64,000 nt of DNA from MFD04580-c1 sp963702995 (lineage in GTDB: Bacteria; Planctomycetota; Phycisphaerae; Tepidisphaerales; Tepidisphaeraceae): the NCBI GenBank assembly GCA_963702995.1, contig OY969783.1:3906001-3970000 (forward strand), given 5' to 3'. A program made the position numbers and the translations under genes. Below the pieces are notes generated by a model. That model did not search any database and was not told the DNA's origin. It saw only the letters and a program-made list of their open reading frames with translations. Shown here in pieces: positions 1 to 9,555 of this stretch (position 1 is the stretch's first letter; each line of letters starts with the position of its first letter).

Positions 1-1
1 G

Positions 2-1740
2 GACCTCGACCAGTTCTCGGTGACGGTGGCGGAGCAGAACCAGTCCCACATCATCCTCAGGGCGGTCCCTCCGGACCTTCAGAACTACCTGGGCAAGCAC
101 GTGGACCGGTTCCCCGGCCTGTCGCTCCGCCCCAGCACCCACCGCTATTACCCGTACAAGACCGCCTTCTGCCACGGCATGGGCCGCGTGGGGCATGTGA
201 ACCGGGAGGACCTTCAGACCGACCCGTGCGCCAAGGATGACACGCGCCAGTACCTGCCAAACGACCTGAAGGGCCGCGGCGGTGTTGAAGGGCTGTGCGA
301 GCAGGCGCTGCGCGGCACGAAGGGGAAGATGAACATGGTCGCCGGGCAGGAGATGCCCACTTCCTCCACGCCGGCCGAAGCCGGCAAGGACGTTCATCTC
401 ACGATCGACATCGAACTCCAGGCCGAGCTGGAACAGACGTTCACCCACGCCAGGATCGTCTACCCCACCGCCGTGGAGGAGGCCGTCCTTCACGGGGCGG
501 CGATTGTCATCGACGTGCCGACTGGCGAGGTTCGGGCCATCGCTTCATACCCGACGTTCGACTTGAACGCGTTTGACGAGCAGTACGACCAGCTCTGCAG
601 GGATCAGTACAATCAGCCGCTGTTCAACCGTGCGACGATGGCGCAGCTTCAACCAGGGTCCACGGTCAAGCCGATGGTCGGACTGAGCGCCATTACGGAG
701 GGGTTGCGCGGGTGGACGAGGGGATCGAATGCACGGGGTACCTGGTGATCGACGGCAAGCGCAAGCCGGTCGGCCGCTGCTGGGTGGCAAGCAAGTTCTT
801 CAAAGAGCTGAACGGCCAGGTCGCGCACCACCCGGTGCCGTCTATGGCGCCCCATCCCACCGGCTTCCTCACTTTTTCCGACGCGCTGGAGCGAAGCTGC
901 AACGTTTACTTCGAGACCATCGCGAGTCGGATGGGGATGGACGACCTCTCGGTCTGGTACGACCGATGGGGGCTCGGCCGCCCGACCGGCATCGGCATCC
1001 CCGAGGCGCGCGGGAGCCTTCCGCGCGACTTTTCCGGCCCGGTCTGGGATCGGCAATGCAAGACGTGGTTCAGCGGGATCGGCCAGGACCCGGTCGCGGC
1101 GACGCCGATCCAGATGGCGAACGTGGCGGCGACGATCGCTCGGGACGGCGTCTGGATGCGGCCGCGGCTGCTGTCGGACGCCGAGGCCGCCCGGCTGGGC
1201 GTGAACCTGCCCGGCCCGCGCGCCGCCGAAGTCGCCGGCGGGCCCGACGCCCGGCCCAGCGTGCCCGACCGGGTCGATCTGGGGCTCTCCCGGGCGGGGC
1301 TGGCGGCCGCCAAGGAGGGGATGTATCGCGTCGTCACCAGTAAAGCCGGGACGGGGACGGGCCTTTTGCGAGGGTCCGAAATCCTTCCGCAGATCCCCAT
1401 CTGTGGCAAGACCGGCACCGCCCAGGCGCCGCCATTCGCAATCAAGCTACGAGACGAAAAGGGCCGCCCGATCCTGGATCAGAACGGGCGGGCGACGTAC
1501 GACAGGATCGAGCCCGGCACCCCCGGCCACCTCAATCCGATCGCCCCGTGGTATCGCGCCAACGGGGCCGACGGGAAAGACATCGCCCACGCCTGGTACA
1601 TCGCCTTCGCGCCGGCCGACCACCCGCAGGTGGCGGTTGGGGTGATGGTCGAGTACGGCGGCAGCGGCGGCATGGCGGCGGCCGCGGTCGCACGGACGGC
1701 GCTGGAGTCATGCGTGAAGCGCGGCTATCTGGCCCGTTGA
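2..1740 (+). CDS. mrdA: Penicillin-binding protein 2-type transpeptidase, 5' truncated by window edge, frameshifted
   Basis: D,D-transpeptidase that cross-links peptidoglycan during elongation, acting at the outer face of the cytoplasmic membrane. The 5' end, with the membrane anchor, lies outside the window. The visible part starts in the PBP dimerisation domain (VEGLCEQALRGTKG at about 280-325). It is followed by all three penicilloyl-serine transferase motifs: SxxK as STVK (Ser codon 659-661), SxN as SCN (895-903) and KTGT (Lys codon 1408-1410). The reading frame changes after the GAGGGG at 698-703. Adding one G restores a continuous reading (ITEG then VARVDEGIECTG), giving about 579 visible residues. 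The break looks like a missing base in a G run rather than decay, because all catalytic motifs on both sides are intact. It converges with the next gene and overlaps its 3' end by 16 bp. The family is secure; PBP2 rather than another class B PBP is inferred from the dimerisation-domain resemblance. Confidence 0.85.
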
Positions 1741-3358
1741 CGCCGGCGGCGCATCAGAAGCGCGGGGGCCGCGGCCCAGAGCAGCGCCGTCGGCTCGGGG
1801 GCGAAAGCGGAGTAGTAGAACGCGGTCGAGCCCCAGAAGTTGCCGTCCTGGCCGTTGACGTTGTCGAACGAGACGTCAAGGCTGGAGTTGAACGGCACGT
1901 AATCCGAGATGCGCCACCGATACTGGTCCGTGCGGTAATCGCCCGCGCCGTTGGCCAGCAGGCCGTAGAGCGGGCTGGCCCCCGACGACGGGTAAGCGGG
2001 GTCGCGCGGGTCGCCGGTGATCTGGTAGGGCGGGTCGATGCTGTTGTAGTAGTAGCCGCCGTTGAAGGCGTCCTCCAGGCCCGTCCCATGGAGCGCTGTG
2101 CCGCCGTCGGCCGTGATCACGTCGTTGCCTTCCAACCCCGGGAACGTCGAGACGCGCTCGTACAACAGGCTGCCAACGTAGTGGCCGGGGCCCTGCACTG
2201 GAGGACGTGGTAGAGCGGCTGCCCCGCCGTGGTCGTCTGCTCCTGGTTGAACGCCCTGAAGTAGTAGGCGGCCGAGTCCACTGGGCCGCTCTTGTACTCC
2301 ACCGCGCTCGAGCCCACCGTGTAATTCGTGCCGGTCGAGTTGTAGAGCTCCACCCGCGCCCCGGCTCGGAACGGCATGGGCCAATAGCTGTAGTAGCTCC
2401 CGTCCCCCTTCACGCCGAGAGGGAGCGACTGATAGGCCGCCCGCCCGTGGCCGACGCCGAAAAATTGCGAGATTGGCACGTCAACCGAATTGAAGCTGCT
2501 TCCGTCATACCGGATGCGAAGGCGGATGCCGTCCAGCTCGGCCGTCGTCGGCGCGACGCCTCCGGAGGTCATCTGAAGGTTGAGCGCGCGGATTTGGCCG
2601 CTCGAGGTGAGGTTCGCCAGGGGGACCGTGCCGCCCGCCGGGATCGAGAAGTTCGAGAGCGGCACATTGATGGCGGCCGCGTCGGGGTGGGCGGGGTCGT
2701 GATCGGCCGGGTTCGAGCCGACTTGCTGCAGGACCGTCGCCGCGGTGGCACGCGCTGAACTGACCGTCCCGTTGAACGTGGTCACATTGGCCGAGGGGGC
2801 GAGCGTGTGGTAATCGACCTGGTAGAAGTCCCCGCCTCCCTTGGACATCTCAATGCGGGCCGACGTCTTGAACGTGATCGGCTCGTAGTTCACCTGCCCG
2901 CCGATCATCGTCTGCGTGAACGGCGCCCGAAACGCCGTCCCCGACGAGCCGCCGGCGTAGGTATAGGTCCCGTTGAGCAATTGGCTGACCGTCGTATCGA
3001 TCGTGGGGGTCGCGCTGCCGTCCAGAAAGATCTTGATCGCTTCGCCCTGATTGGCCGCAAGGTGAGGCATCCAGATGCGTGAGATGACGCCCGGGCCGTT
3101 GATCTGGCGGACGAGGTAGAGGCCGTCGGGTTGGACGGCGTCGTTGTTGTCGAAATGGCCGTAGTCGTCCAGCGTGTTCAGGGCGCGACTGTAGCTGCTG
3201 GCCAGGCCGGCCACCTCGCCGGTCTTGGCAATGGCGAGGGAGCTCCAGTCGGTGAGGGTGTCGTAGCCCGTGACATCGCCCCACGCGACCCCGCCCCACA
3301 CAAGAACCCCGGCGGCCGCGCCGGTGCGGGCAGCGCACTTCAGCTTCCCCGTTCGCAT
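1725..3358 (-). CDS. Secreted DUF2961 protein with PEP-CTERM sorting signal, frameshifted
   Basis: Predicted exported protein of about 544 residues. The ATG at 3358 has a purine-rich Shine-Dalgarno (GGGACAGGGA) just upstream and opens a signal peptide (RTGKLKCAARTGAAAGVLVW, cleavage near GVAWG-DV). Frame remains open upstream of this ATG, but only from here is there a proper signal peptide. The body resembles DUF2961 (VRQINGPGVISRIWMPH near the N-terminus, NGGYYYNSIDPPYQ near the C-terminus). DUF2961 proteins are beta-rich, viral-capsid-like folds; some members are now known as glycoside hydrolases, but no activity can be assigned here. The C-terminus is APEPTALLWAAAPALLMRRR, a typical PEP-CTERM tail (PEP motif, hydrophobic helix, arginines) recognised by exosortase. 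One base is missing in the GGGGCCC at 2187-2193: the upstream frame reads LYHVLQCR and the downstream one GPGHYVGSLLYE. Confidence 0.8.
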
Positions 3359-3678
3359 TCCCTGTCCCTTCTGACTGACATGCCTCGGCGCATTTTGCGC
3401 GCCGTCACCCTGCGCACTCCCCAATTGTCGATGCCCCATGCTAATCCAGCAATGGCGGGCCGCAAAACGAATACCTTGAAATTGCCGTCATTGACGCCCG
3501 CCGCTTCCTATGCGCTCAGCATGACGGGAACGTGCCCGAACTGTGGCGGCCGCCGACACTCATAGAGATTGGCCAGCCTCCGTCTCCCGTCTGGCCGTTT
3601 GGCCGAGGGGCGTCCGTCGGCAGCGCATCGTCGGCCGTTGGTGGCAGGTGACGACGCGGCCACTAGAATCCTCGGTCC
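3359..3678. other. Divergent intergenic region
   Basis: This 320-bp gap separates the divergent DUF2961 and DUF3592 genes and must hold both promoters. I see no clear -35/-10 pair, repeat or RNA gene; short ORFs here show no recognisable protein signature. Confidence 0.4.
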
Positions 3679-4434
3679 ATGGAGCCTCCGCAGCCGCTTG
3701 TTGAATGGACGACCATCCCCCGGCCGGTCACACCGCGGATCCGGCGACGGGCCTGGTTTGAACCGCGCGTGCGGGCGTGGCTGATGGTGGCGGCGGCGAC
3801 GGTCATCGCGGGGGGCATGCTCGCGTACGACAACTTTGGAGAATGGCGTCGCCAGGCGTGGCTGGCTCACCACGGGACGCCCATCAATGCGGCCGTGATC
3901 GAGGCGGCCGCCCAGAACCTCAAGGGGCATCGCGTCGCCGTCCTGTCCGATACTGTCGTCGTGCTGGAGTTCGACTGGCACGGCTCGAAGCATCAAGTGG
4001 CGGGCGTGCTGGCGGATACGAAGCCCGGGAAGAGCGTCGAGATTGGCGCCACCCTGCCCATCCGGATCGACCCGGACGACCCCAATCGCTGGACCGATCG
4101 ATCCGATGCGCCGCCGCTGGGGCCGACCTTCATTGGCGCCTCCATCGTGCTGGCGCTGGCGCTGGCCGCCACACTCGCAGGGTTGCGGCGGCGCGCCGCG
4201 CTGCTGCGCGCCTGGAGAGAGGGGGAGGCCGCGCTGGCGCGCGTGGTCGAACGGCGGCAGTCGGCACTGGCCCCGCACTGCGTGCTCGTGTCGTTCTCGA
4301 TGGGGGACGGCCGCACGGTGGAGGCGTTCGTTCCGGCCGCCAGCCCCGAGGCGGGCTCGGAAGCCGCCGGGTGGGCCCTGCCTCTTTCAGCCAAGGGCCG
4401 GGCGGGGCTTTCCGTCGCCTGGATGACGGCATAG
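3679..4434 (+). CDS. DUF3592-like membrane protein
   Basis: Protein of 251 residues with two predicted membrane segments, at about residues 31-48 (AWLMVAAATVIAGGMLAYDN) and 148-166 (FIGASIVLALALAATLAGL). Between them lies a beta-rich extracytoplasmic domain (VLEFDWHGSKHQVAGV, then IRIDPDDPNRW). This arrangement, and the conversion-of-units style sequence R-D-P-D-D-P, match the DUF3592 family, whose function is unknown. The start is the ATG at 3679, divergent from the DUF2961 gene. It converges on the sedolisin gene (110 bp between stops). I cannot infer a role beyond being a membrane protein. Confidence 0.7.
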   Translation: MEPPQPLVEWTTIPRPVTPRIRRRAWFEPRVRAWLMVAAATVIAGGMLAYDNFGEWRRQAWLAHHGTPINAAVIEAAAQNLKGHRVAVLSDTVVVLEFDWHGSKHQVAGVLADTKPGKSVEIGATLPIRIDPDDPNRWTDRSDAPPLGPTFIGASIVLALALAATLAGLRRRAALLRAWREGEAALARVVERRQSALAPHCVLVSFSMGDGRTVEAFVPAASPEAGSEAAGWALPLSAKGRAGLSVAWMTA

Positions 4435-4543
4435 CCGCGGGCGGCACGGATGACGCAAAGCAACGCCAAAGCACACGCGGGGCGCCGCCTGTGCGACGCC
4501 CCCGTCGGGGTGTTCCTGGTGCCTGAAGCGCGGGGCCGGCGGA

Positions 4544-7178
4544 TCAGCCGCTGAAGGTGCCGTCGAGGGTCCAGTCGGTCACGGTGTCCTGGATTTTGTT
4601 GCCGTTGGCATCGACGTAGGTGAAGCTGCCCACGAGGTGGTTCTGGCGATTGCCGTGTTGCAGTTCGCCGATGAACGACAGCGTGAACGTCTTGGATAGC
4701 GCCATGGTCGTCGTCGTCGGGGGCGTTGGCGTCGGTGTCGGCGTGATCGGGGGGGTCGGGTTGCTCGGCAGGATGTAAACCGGGACGCCGCCGGTAAGCG
4801 GGACGTAGATGAGCGTTCCGTTGGGGAGCGTGTAAATCTCGGATGGAATGCCCACCGGCGACAGGCCTGGGCCGGTATCCACGGTGCCGCTGGGGAGGAC
4901 CGTGTAAGGCGGGTTCGGCGGCGTCGGTGTGGGGGTCGGCGTGGTCGGCGTCGGCGTGGGCGCCGCCGGCGTCGTGATGACCGGGACCTGGATCGCCGTC
5001 GTGATGGTCACCACGCCGGTGCCGTGGTACTTGCCGGTGACGTCGTCGCGGGTGAGGGTGATCGGGCCCAGCCCGGTGATCGGGCCGAGATTGGTCAGTG
5101 CCGCATACTGCCCGCCGTTGGCGTAAGCGATGGGCTGGAGCAGTGGGTTTGCCGGAACGAGGGTGAGGGCGATCGTCGTCCCGTTGCCCACGGCCGAGCC
5201 GGAACCGACAAAGAAACCCGCGCCCGGGCTGCTCAGGCCGTTGGGGAAGCCGGCGAGCGGGATCTTGTACGAGAGCGAGAACTTGAGGTTGGTCTGGTTG
5301 ATCAGGCCCAGCTCCGCCTGGGACAGGCGGCTGATCAGCGGGCCGACGTTCGGCACGCCGAACCCGCTGGCGAGGTCGAAGCCGGCGGTCGCGGTCGTCA
5401 CCGTGTTGGTCCCCGCGGTGATGTCGCGGAAGGCTTCGGTCGGGTACGTCTGGCCGACGTGGTAAATCGCCGAGTTGAGCCGGTTGCCAAGGAAGCCATT
5501 CCCCGCGCCGACGCGCACCTGATTGGCCATCGCGATGATGGCGGCCCATTGGGCGGCGCCCGTGCTGGTCCCGCCGGCCCCGCCGGGGAGCCAGCCGTTG
5601 TCGTTCTGGCCGTCGCCATTCACGTCGCCGAAGGTCTGTTCGTCGTACACGGCGACACCGGTCGCCGGGTCGGCGTTGTAGGCGACGTCGGGCGTCCCGC
5701 GGCCGCCGTTCACGAGCCCGGTCTGATAGCTGGGGACGGGGAAGTTGCTCGAAGACGCCGCCACCACTGTTCCGCCAGACCCGCTCCTGCGACGTGATGT
5801 TGCCGGCCGAGTCGATCTGGACGGTGGTGCCTCCAACGCTCAGCACGTAAGGGCTGGTGGACGGATAGCTCACAACGCCGCCGACATCGCCCGAGGAGGC
5901 GACGAACGAGACGTTCTGGGCGGCCTTGCGGGAGAAGGAGGTGTCGAACGCGGTTTCGCTGGCGGAATCAAGCTCGCCCCCCTGGCTGCCGAGCGATAAT
6001 TCGACCACGCCGCCGCCGAAGTTCGCGTTGAGGACGTTCACGGCGGTATCGACCGCGGCGAAGATGTCGGGGAACTGGGAGCTGGTCGCCTGGACGAGGT
6101 AGATCTTCGCGTCCGGGGCGATGGCATGGGCCCATTCGACGTCCGTCGCGGCTTCGGCTTCAAACCCGTGATTGGGGTCGGGGTCCAGCGGCGCGGGAGA
6201 GCCGGTGGACGAGATGATCTGGAAATGGGCGATGTCAGGCGCCGGAAGGGAAAAGGTCGCCGAGAAAGTCGTCAGGGAGTTGAGGAGCAACGGCGTCGCG
6301 TAGGGGATAATGATCGCGATGGCCTGCCCGGCGCCGCGGTTGGTAAAGTTGGTGTTGGCCAGGTTCCCAATGTTGTAGGCCGAGCGAATCTGGGCGGGGT
6401 TGTAGCCGGTGGCGGTGCCGAAAAGCTGGTTCGGCACGACGCGGGCGTTGGAAGTGACGTCCGGCGGCTTCACCGCCGCGGTCAGGATGTTGTGATGCTT
6501 GTTGATCGCCCCGACGATCGAACTGCCGCTGTTCAAAAGGCTGACGGTATTGTGGCCGTGGGTGCCGACGACCGTGGTCACGCCGGTGCCGCCGATAATC
6601 TTGTTCTTGCCGCCCCCACCATCGAGCGAGTCGGTGCCGGTGCCGCCGAAGAGCGTGTCGTTGCCCTTGCCGCCGAGAAGCGTGGTCGTCCCGCCCCCGG
6701 CGACGAGGGTGTTATTCCCCGCGCCCCCGTCAATGTACATCGGGAGCGAGGTCTGGACGGCGTTGATGTTGTCGTTGCCCTTGAAGCCGAAGACCTGCAC
6801 CTGCGTGATGCCGACGGTCGAGACCGTCGTCGGCGCCCCATTGATGTTGACGCTCAGCGTCTGGGCGGTGGTGTTCTCGGTGAGGGTGATGGTGTCCGAG
6901 GCGTTGGAGCCGTTGACGACCAGCACCGTGTTGGGCGCTGTCGGGACGACTACTCCGGCCACCGGCTGCGGATGGTGGGACGCCGAAAGCAGGAGTCGGC
7001 CTTCCAGCGACTCGACTGAAAACCGGTTCCAGGCCCAGGCGGTCCCGCTCGCCGCAAGCGCCTGACGCGCGCCCGCCGAAGCGGGCCGGCCGCCCGGGCT
7101 GGTGCGGGGACGGCGCGACGTGCCCGACTTGGAGGCGTTGCCTGACGACAGAAACCCCGGAAACCGATTGGTGCCCAC
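4544..7178 (-). CDS. LEPR-XLL protein with RTX-like repeats and S53 (sedolisin) peptidase domain, frameshifted
   Basis: Predicted surface/secreted serine-carboxyl peptidase of about 877 residues. A GTG at 7178 with Shine-Dalgarno AAGGAG six bases upstream is the best start; frame is open back to 7265. An LEPR-XLL-type motif (VESLEGRLLLSAS, residues ~55-67) is followed by a beta/RTX-like region (~130-200) with GGKGNDTLFGGTGTDSLDGG, likely Ca2+-binding. The S53 domain starts near residue 245: the E-x3-D acid region is GFEAEAATDVEWAHAIAPDA, the middle carries VASSGDVGG and SPYVLSVGGT, the catalytic Ser is in GGTSTGAAQWAA, and the C-terminal Ca2+ site is FRDITAGTN with FDLASGFGVPNVG. A Pro/Thr-rich linker (TPTPTTPTPTPTPP) and a beta-rich tail follow. 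The frame breaks between GGG and ASSSNFPVPSYQ at 5751-5765, consistent with one extra base. Both halves are needed for the catalytic set. Confidence 0.82.
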
Positions 7179-7184
7179 AGACAA

Positions 7185-7190
7185 CTCCTT
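7185..7190 (-). promoter_or_regulatory. Shine-Dalgarno deciding the sedolisin start
   Basis: The minus strand reads AAGGAG here, six bases before the GTG at 7178. No comparable site precedes the more upstream in-frame start at 7265. Confidence 0.6.
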
Positions 7191-7300
7191 GGTGTTGAGG
7201 GAGCGACTCCGCTCTGAAAGAGGGCGCCAACCCTCCCCGACCGCCGAACAACCGCCTCGCTTCATGGACGCCCGGGTGGGCCAGACTGGATTAACAAACA

Positions 7301-7351
7301 GCCTCGATCAACAAACGGCCTCGATCAACAAACGGCCTCGATCAACAAACG
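7301..7351. repeat. Three perfect 17-bp tandem repeats
   Basis: The unit gcctcgatcaacaaacg occurs at 7301-7317, 7318-7334 and 7335-7351, preceded by a half unit (attaacaaaca, 7290-7300). The array lies 123 bp upstream of the sedolisin GTG in its 5' flank, so it could contain binding sites or be neutral slippage. Confidence 0.9.
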
Positions 7352-7905
7352 GCAACGACCGATCCGGACTCCGACGCCGCCCTCGGCGACAATGGGCCGA
7401 CCGCCTTGCATGCCGCCGCCCGCGACGCATCGGGCAACCCCGCGGCGGCCGCTCTGAGTGCAATAATCGCCTTTGTCTACCGAGTGGATGAAATCGGATT
7501 CGCCTCTCGCCAGCGACAAATCAAAGCCCGTCGGAGCGAACGCCAGCGCGATCCTTTGGGGATCAGTTCGATCCGTCGAATCAGTATGTTTCGATCGGTG
7601 AAGAACTTAAACGGCACAGGCCGTTTGGCTTGCGTCACTCGCGGGCACGCTCGCCGCCGCTTTGGGTTAGGGACATTGGGGCCGCCGCCGAAGAACCGGA
7701 TTATTCTAAAGATCCGCACCGAGCGAGGCAAGAATAAAGCCTCCTGCCGCCGGCCGCATACCACGCGGCCCGCACGTCGCGGAAGGGCATCCGGGCCGTC
7801 AACGGGAGCGCGGGCTCTCTCCGGCGGCCGCATTCAATCGCGCAGGGCCTCGTGCGGTTGTACCGCGACCGGCGGCAAATCTTCCTGGGCCCACCGTCCA
7901 ACGCA
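7352..7905. other. Intergenic region between sedolisin and DUF2304 genes
   Basis: About 550 bp without a supported gene. Several short ORFs exist on both strands, but none has a signature, Shine-Dalgarno or neighbour logic. No hairpin or RNA gene was recognised. Confidence 0.4.
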
Positions 7906-8337
7906 TCAGTGGTTGGCGTCGCTCGATGCCGGCTCCGCCGCCGCGGCCGCCCCGCGGGCCAGCCCGTCCCGATCGACGCCGTCGGGCTGGTGTTCCGGCT
8001 CGACCAGATTTTGCCGCTCCATCAGGATGCCGACGAGCTGCGCGAGCGCCGTAATCTTCTGTTCCTGCACGCTGACGATGGTCAGTAACTCGAAGACGAT
8101 GAGGAACAGGAAGACCGACACGCCGATCAGCGCAAGCGTGTTGTATTGGATCTTCAGCTTCTCGGCGATCCAGCCCACGCCGTCCGGCCAGAACGCCAGC
8201 GCCAGAAACGGCAGCCCGAGCAAGAGGAACAGAAGCGCGTAACGCTCCCGCAGCCTATATGCGCGAAGCCGGCGAATGGCCAGCAGCAGCAGGGTCCCAC
8301 CGAAGGCCACCAGAAACAGGCTGCGGAAGGGGTTCAT
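7906..8337 (-). CDS. DUF2304 membrane protein, partner of the upstream glycosyltransferase
   Basis: Small integral membrane protein of 143 residues with three predicted helices (~5-20 FRSLFLVAFGGTLLLLAI, ~33-50 YALLFLLLGLPFLALAFW, ~66-85 NTLALIGVSVFLFLIVFELL). A cytoplasmic helix follows (VSVQEQKITALAQLVGILME), then a disordered Ala-rich tail. This is the DUF2304 layout. DUF2304 genes commonly sit beside polyprenyl-phosphate GT2 genes, as here, and may act as a membrane partner or regulator of the transferase; that role is inference. The ATG at 8337 overlaps the 3' end of the glycosyltransferase gene by 83 bp, longer than normal operon overlaps. A second GT2-DUF2304 pair occurs at 54451-55586. 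Confidence 0.8.
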   Translation of the reverse strand: MNPFRSLFLVAFGGTLLLLAIRRLRAYRLRERYALLFLLLGLPFLALAFWPDGVGWIAEKLKIQYNTLALIGVSVFLFLIVFELLTIVSVQEQKITALAQLVGILMERQNLVEPEHQPDGVDRDGLARGAAAAAEPASSDANH

Positions 8338-9271
8338 TGCGCGCCATCGAAGGCTTAGGAACGGGCGTAAACGACGTCGGGCCAGCCAGTTGAGCGATGC
8401 CAGGGCCCGGTCGAGCTACGGGGCCGGCGACGGAAACAGCCGCCGGATCGGCCTCTGCGTCGCCGGATCGCGCCTCCTCGACCACCTTCCCTCGCGGCCA
8501 CGGCTCGCGCGCCAGGTCGAGGATCAGGCAGATCGACACCTTCAGGACGTAGAACAGCCCGTCCAATACATTGATGCTGCTGCGGCCGCCACGGCGACGC
8601 CGCATCCGAACCGGCAGTTCGCTGATCCGATACCCGGCGCGGTGGAGCAGCAGAATGACCTCGGGCTCGGGGTAATCCTCGGGGTACCAATGGGCGAACG
8701 CCCGAATGACCCGCCGGTTGGCCGCCCGAAACCCGCTGGTGCAGTCGGTGACGGCGAGGCCGGTCATATGGCGGAGCAGCGCTCGAAGCACCCAGGCGCC
8801 CGTCAGCCGCACGAACGTCTGTCGATATCGGGATCGATTTTCGCGTTCGGCCCGCATAAAGCGGGAGCCGACCACCAAATCCGAGCCACTCTGTTCCAGC
8901 TCGCGCACCAGCCGCCTGACCTCGGCCGGGCGGTGCTGGCCATCGCCATCGACCTGAACGGCGACGTCATACCCATGCAACGCCGCGTACCGATAGCCGG
9001 TCTGCATCGCGCCGCCGATGCCCAGGTTGAACGGGAGGTTGATGACGGTCGCCCAGGGGGGCACCTGGCGGACGGTGTCATCCGTCGAGCCGTCGTCGAT
9101 CACCACAACGTCATAGCCGGGCAGGGCGCGCCGCAGGCGGGTGACAACCCGCCGGACGGACGCGCCTTCATTGAAGGCGGGTACGATAACCAACCGCCGG
9201 ACCGCCTGCTGGCGGGGGTCGGCCGCCCCCACCTTGTCCTGGCGCGAAGATGAGTCCGGGCAAGCTTTCAT
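8255..9271 (-). CDS. GT2 family glycosyltransferase (DPM1-like)
   Basis: Glycosyltransferase of 338 residues with a GT-A fold, expected to move a sugar from a nucleotide donor to a polyprenyl phosphate or glycan on the inner membrane face. Key segments are VIVPAFNEG (~28-36), VVVIDDGSTDDT (~55-66), the DxD-type VQVDGDGQHRPAE (~106-118), DLVVGSRF (~129) and VTDCTSGFRAANRRVIRAF. After ~residue 240 the sequence becomes low complexity (GPVARPGPGIAQLAG), and the last 83 bp overlap the DUF2304 gene. A stop in another frame at 8355, just before the DUF2304 start, would give conventional operon spacing, so an undetected frame break near the 3' end is possible. The start at 9271 has only a weak Shine-Dalgarno. 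Confidence 0.85.
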   Translation of the reverse strand: MKACPDSSSRQDKVGAADPRQQAVRRLVIVPAFNEGASVRRVVTRLRRALPGYDVVVIDDGSTDDTVRQVPPWATVINLPFNLGIGGAMQTGYRYAALHGYDVAVQVDGDGQHRPAEVRRLVRELEQSGSDLVVGSRFMRAERENRSRYRQTFVRLTGAWVLRALLRHMTGLAVTDCTSGFRAANRRVIRAFAHWYPEDYPEPEVILLLHRAGYRISELPVRMRRRRGGRSSINVLDGLFYVLKVSICLILDLAREPWPRGKVVEEARSGDAEADPAAVSVAGPVARPGPGIAQLAGPTSFTPVPKPSMARNEPLPQPVSGGLRWDPAAAGHSPASRI

Positions 9272-9555
9272 GCGTTGCGGCGACTGGAGGCGGCTGCGGC
9301 CGAACGATTGTACCAGATCGGCCGGTTGAAACGAGACGCGTGAGTTGCCACGCGACCTCGGCCGCCTCCGCCATCTTCCAAACCGCCCAGCCTGTCCTGC
9401 CGCTCACCGGATTATCAGACGGCGGGGAGCGCGCCGACTTTTCAACAGATCTTTCCCAGCATCAAGCGCCGATCATTCGCCGCGGCAACACGACGCACGG
9501 CGACTTGGAAGGCCACCCCCTTTGATCCGAAGACGTTTTCCGTTTTACTCTGGGA

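Noticed and set aside
700..703. Programmed ribosomal frameshifting in the PBP2 gene
   Set aside because: No slippery heptamer or downstream structure is evident, and the same single-base breaks occur in many unrelated genes, so sequencing indels are more likely.
7301..7351. Possible CRISPR repeats
   Set aside because: The 17-bp units are directly adjacent with no spacer and too short.
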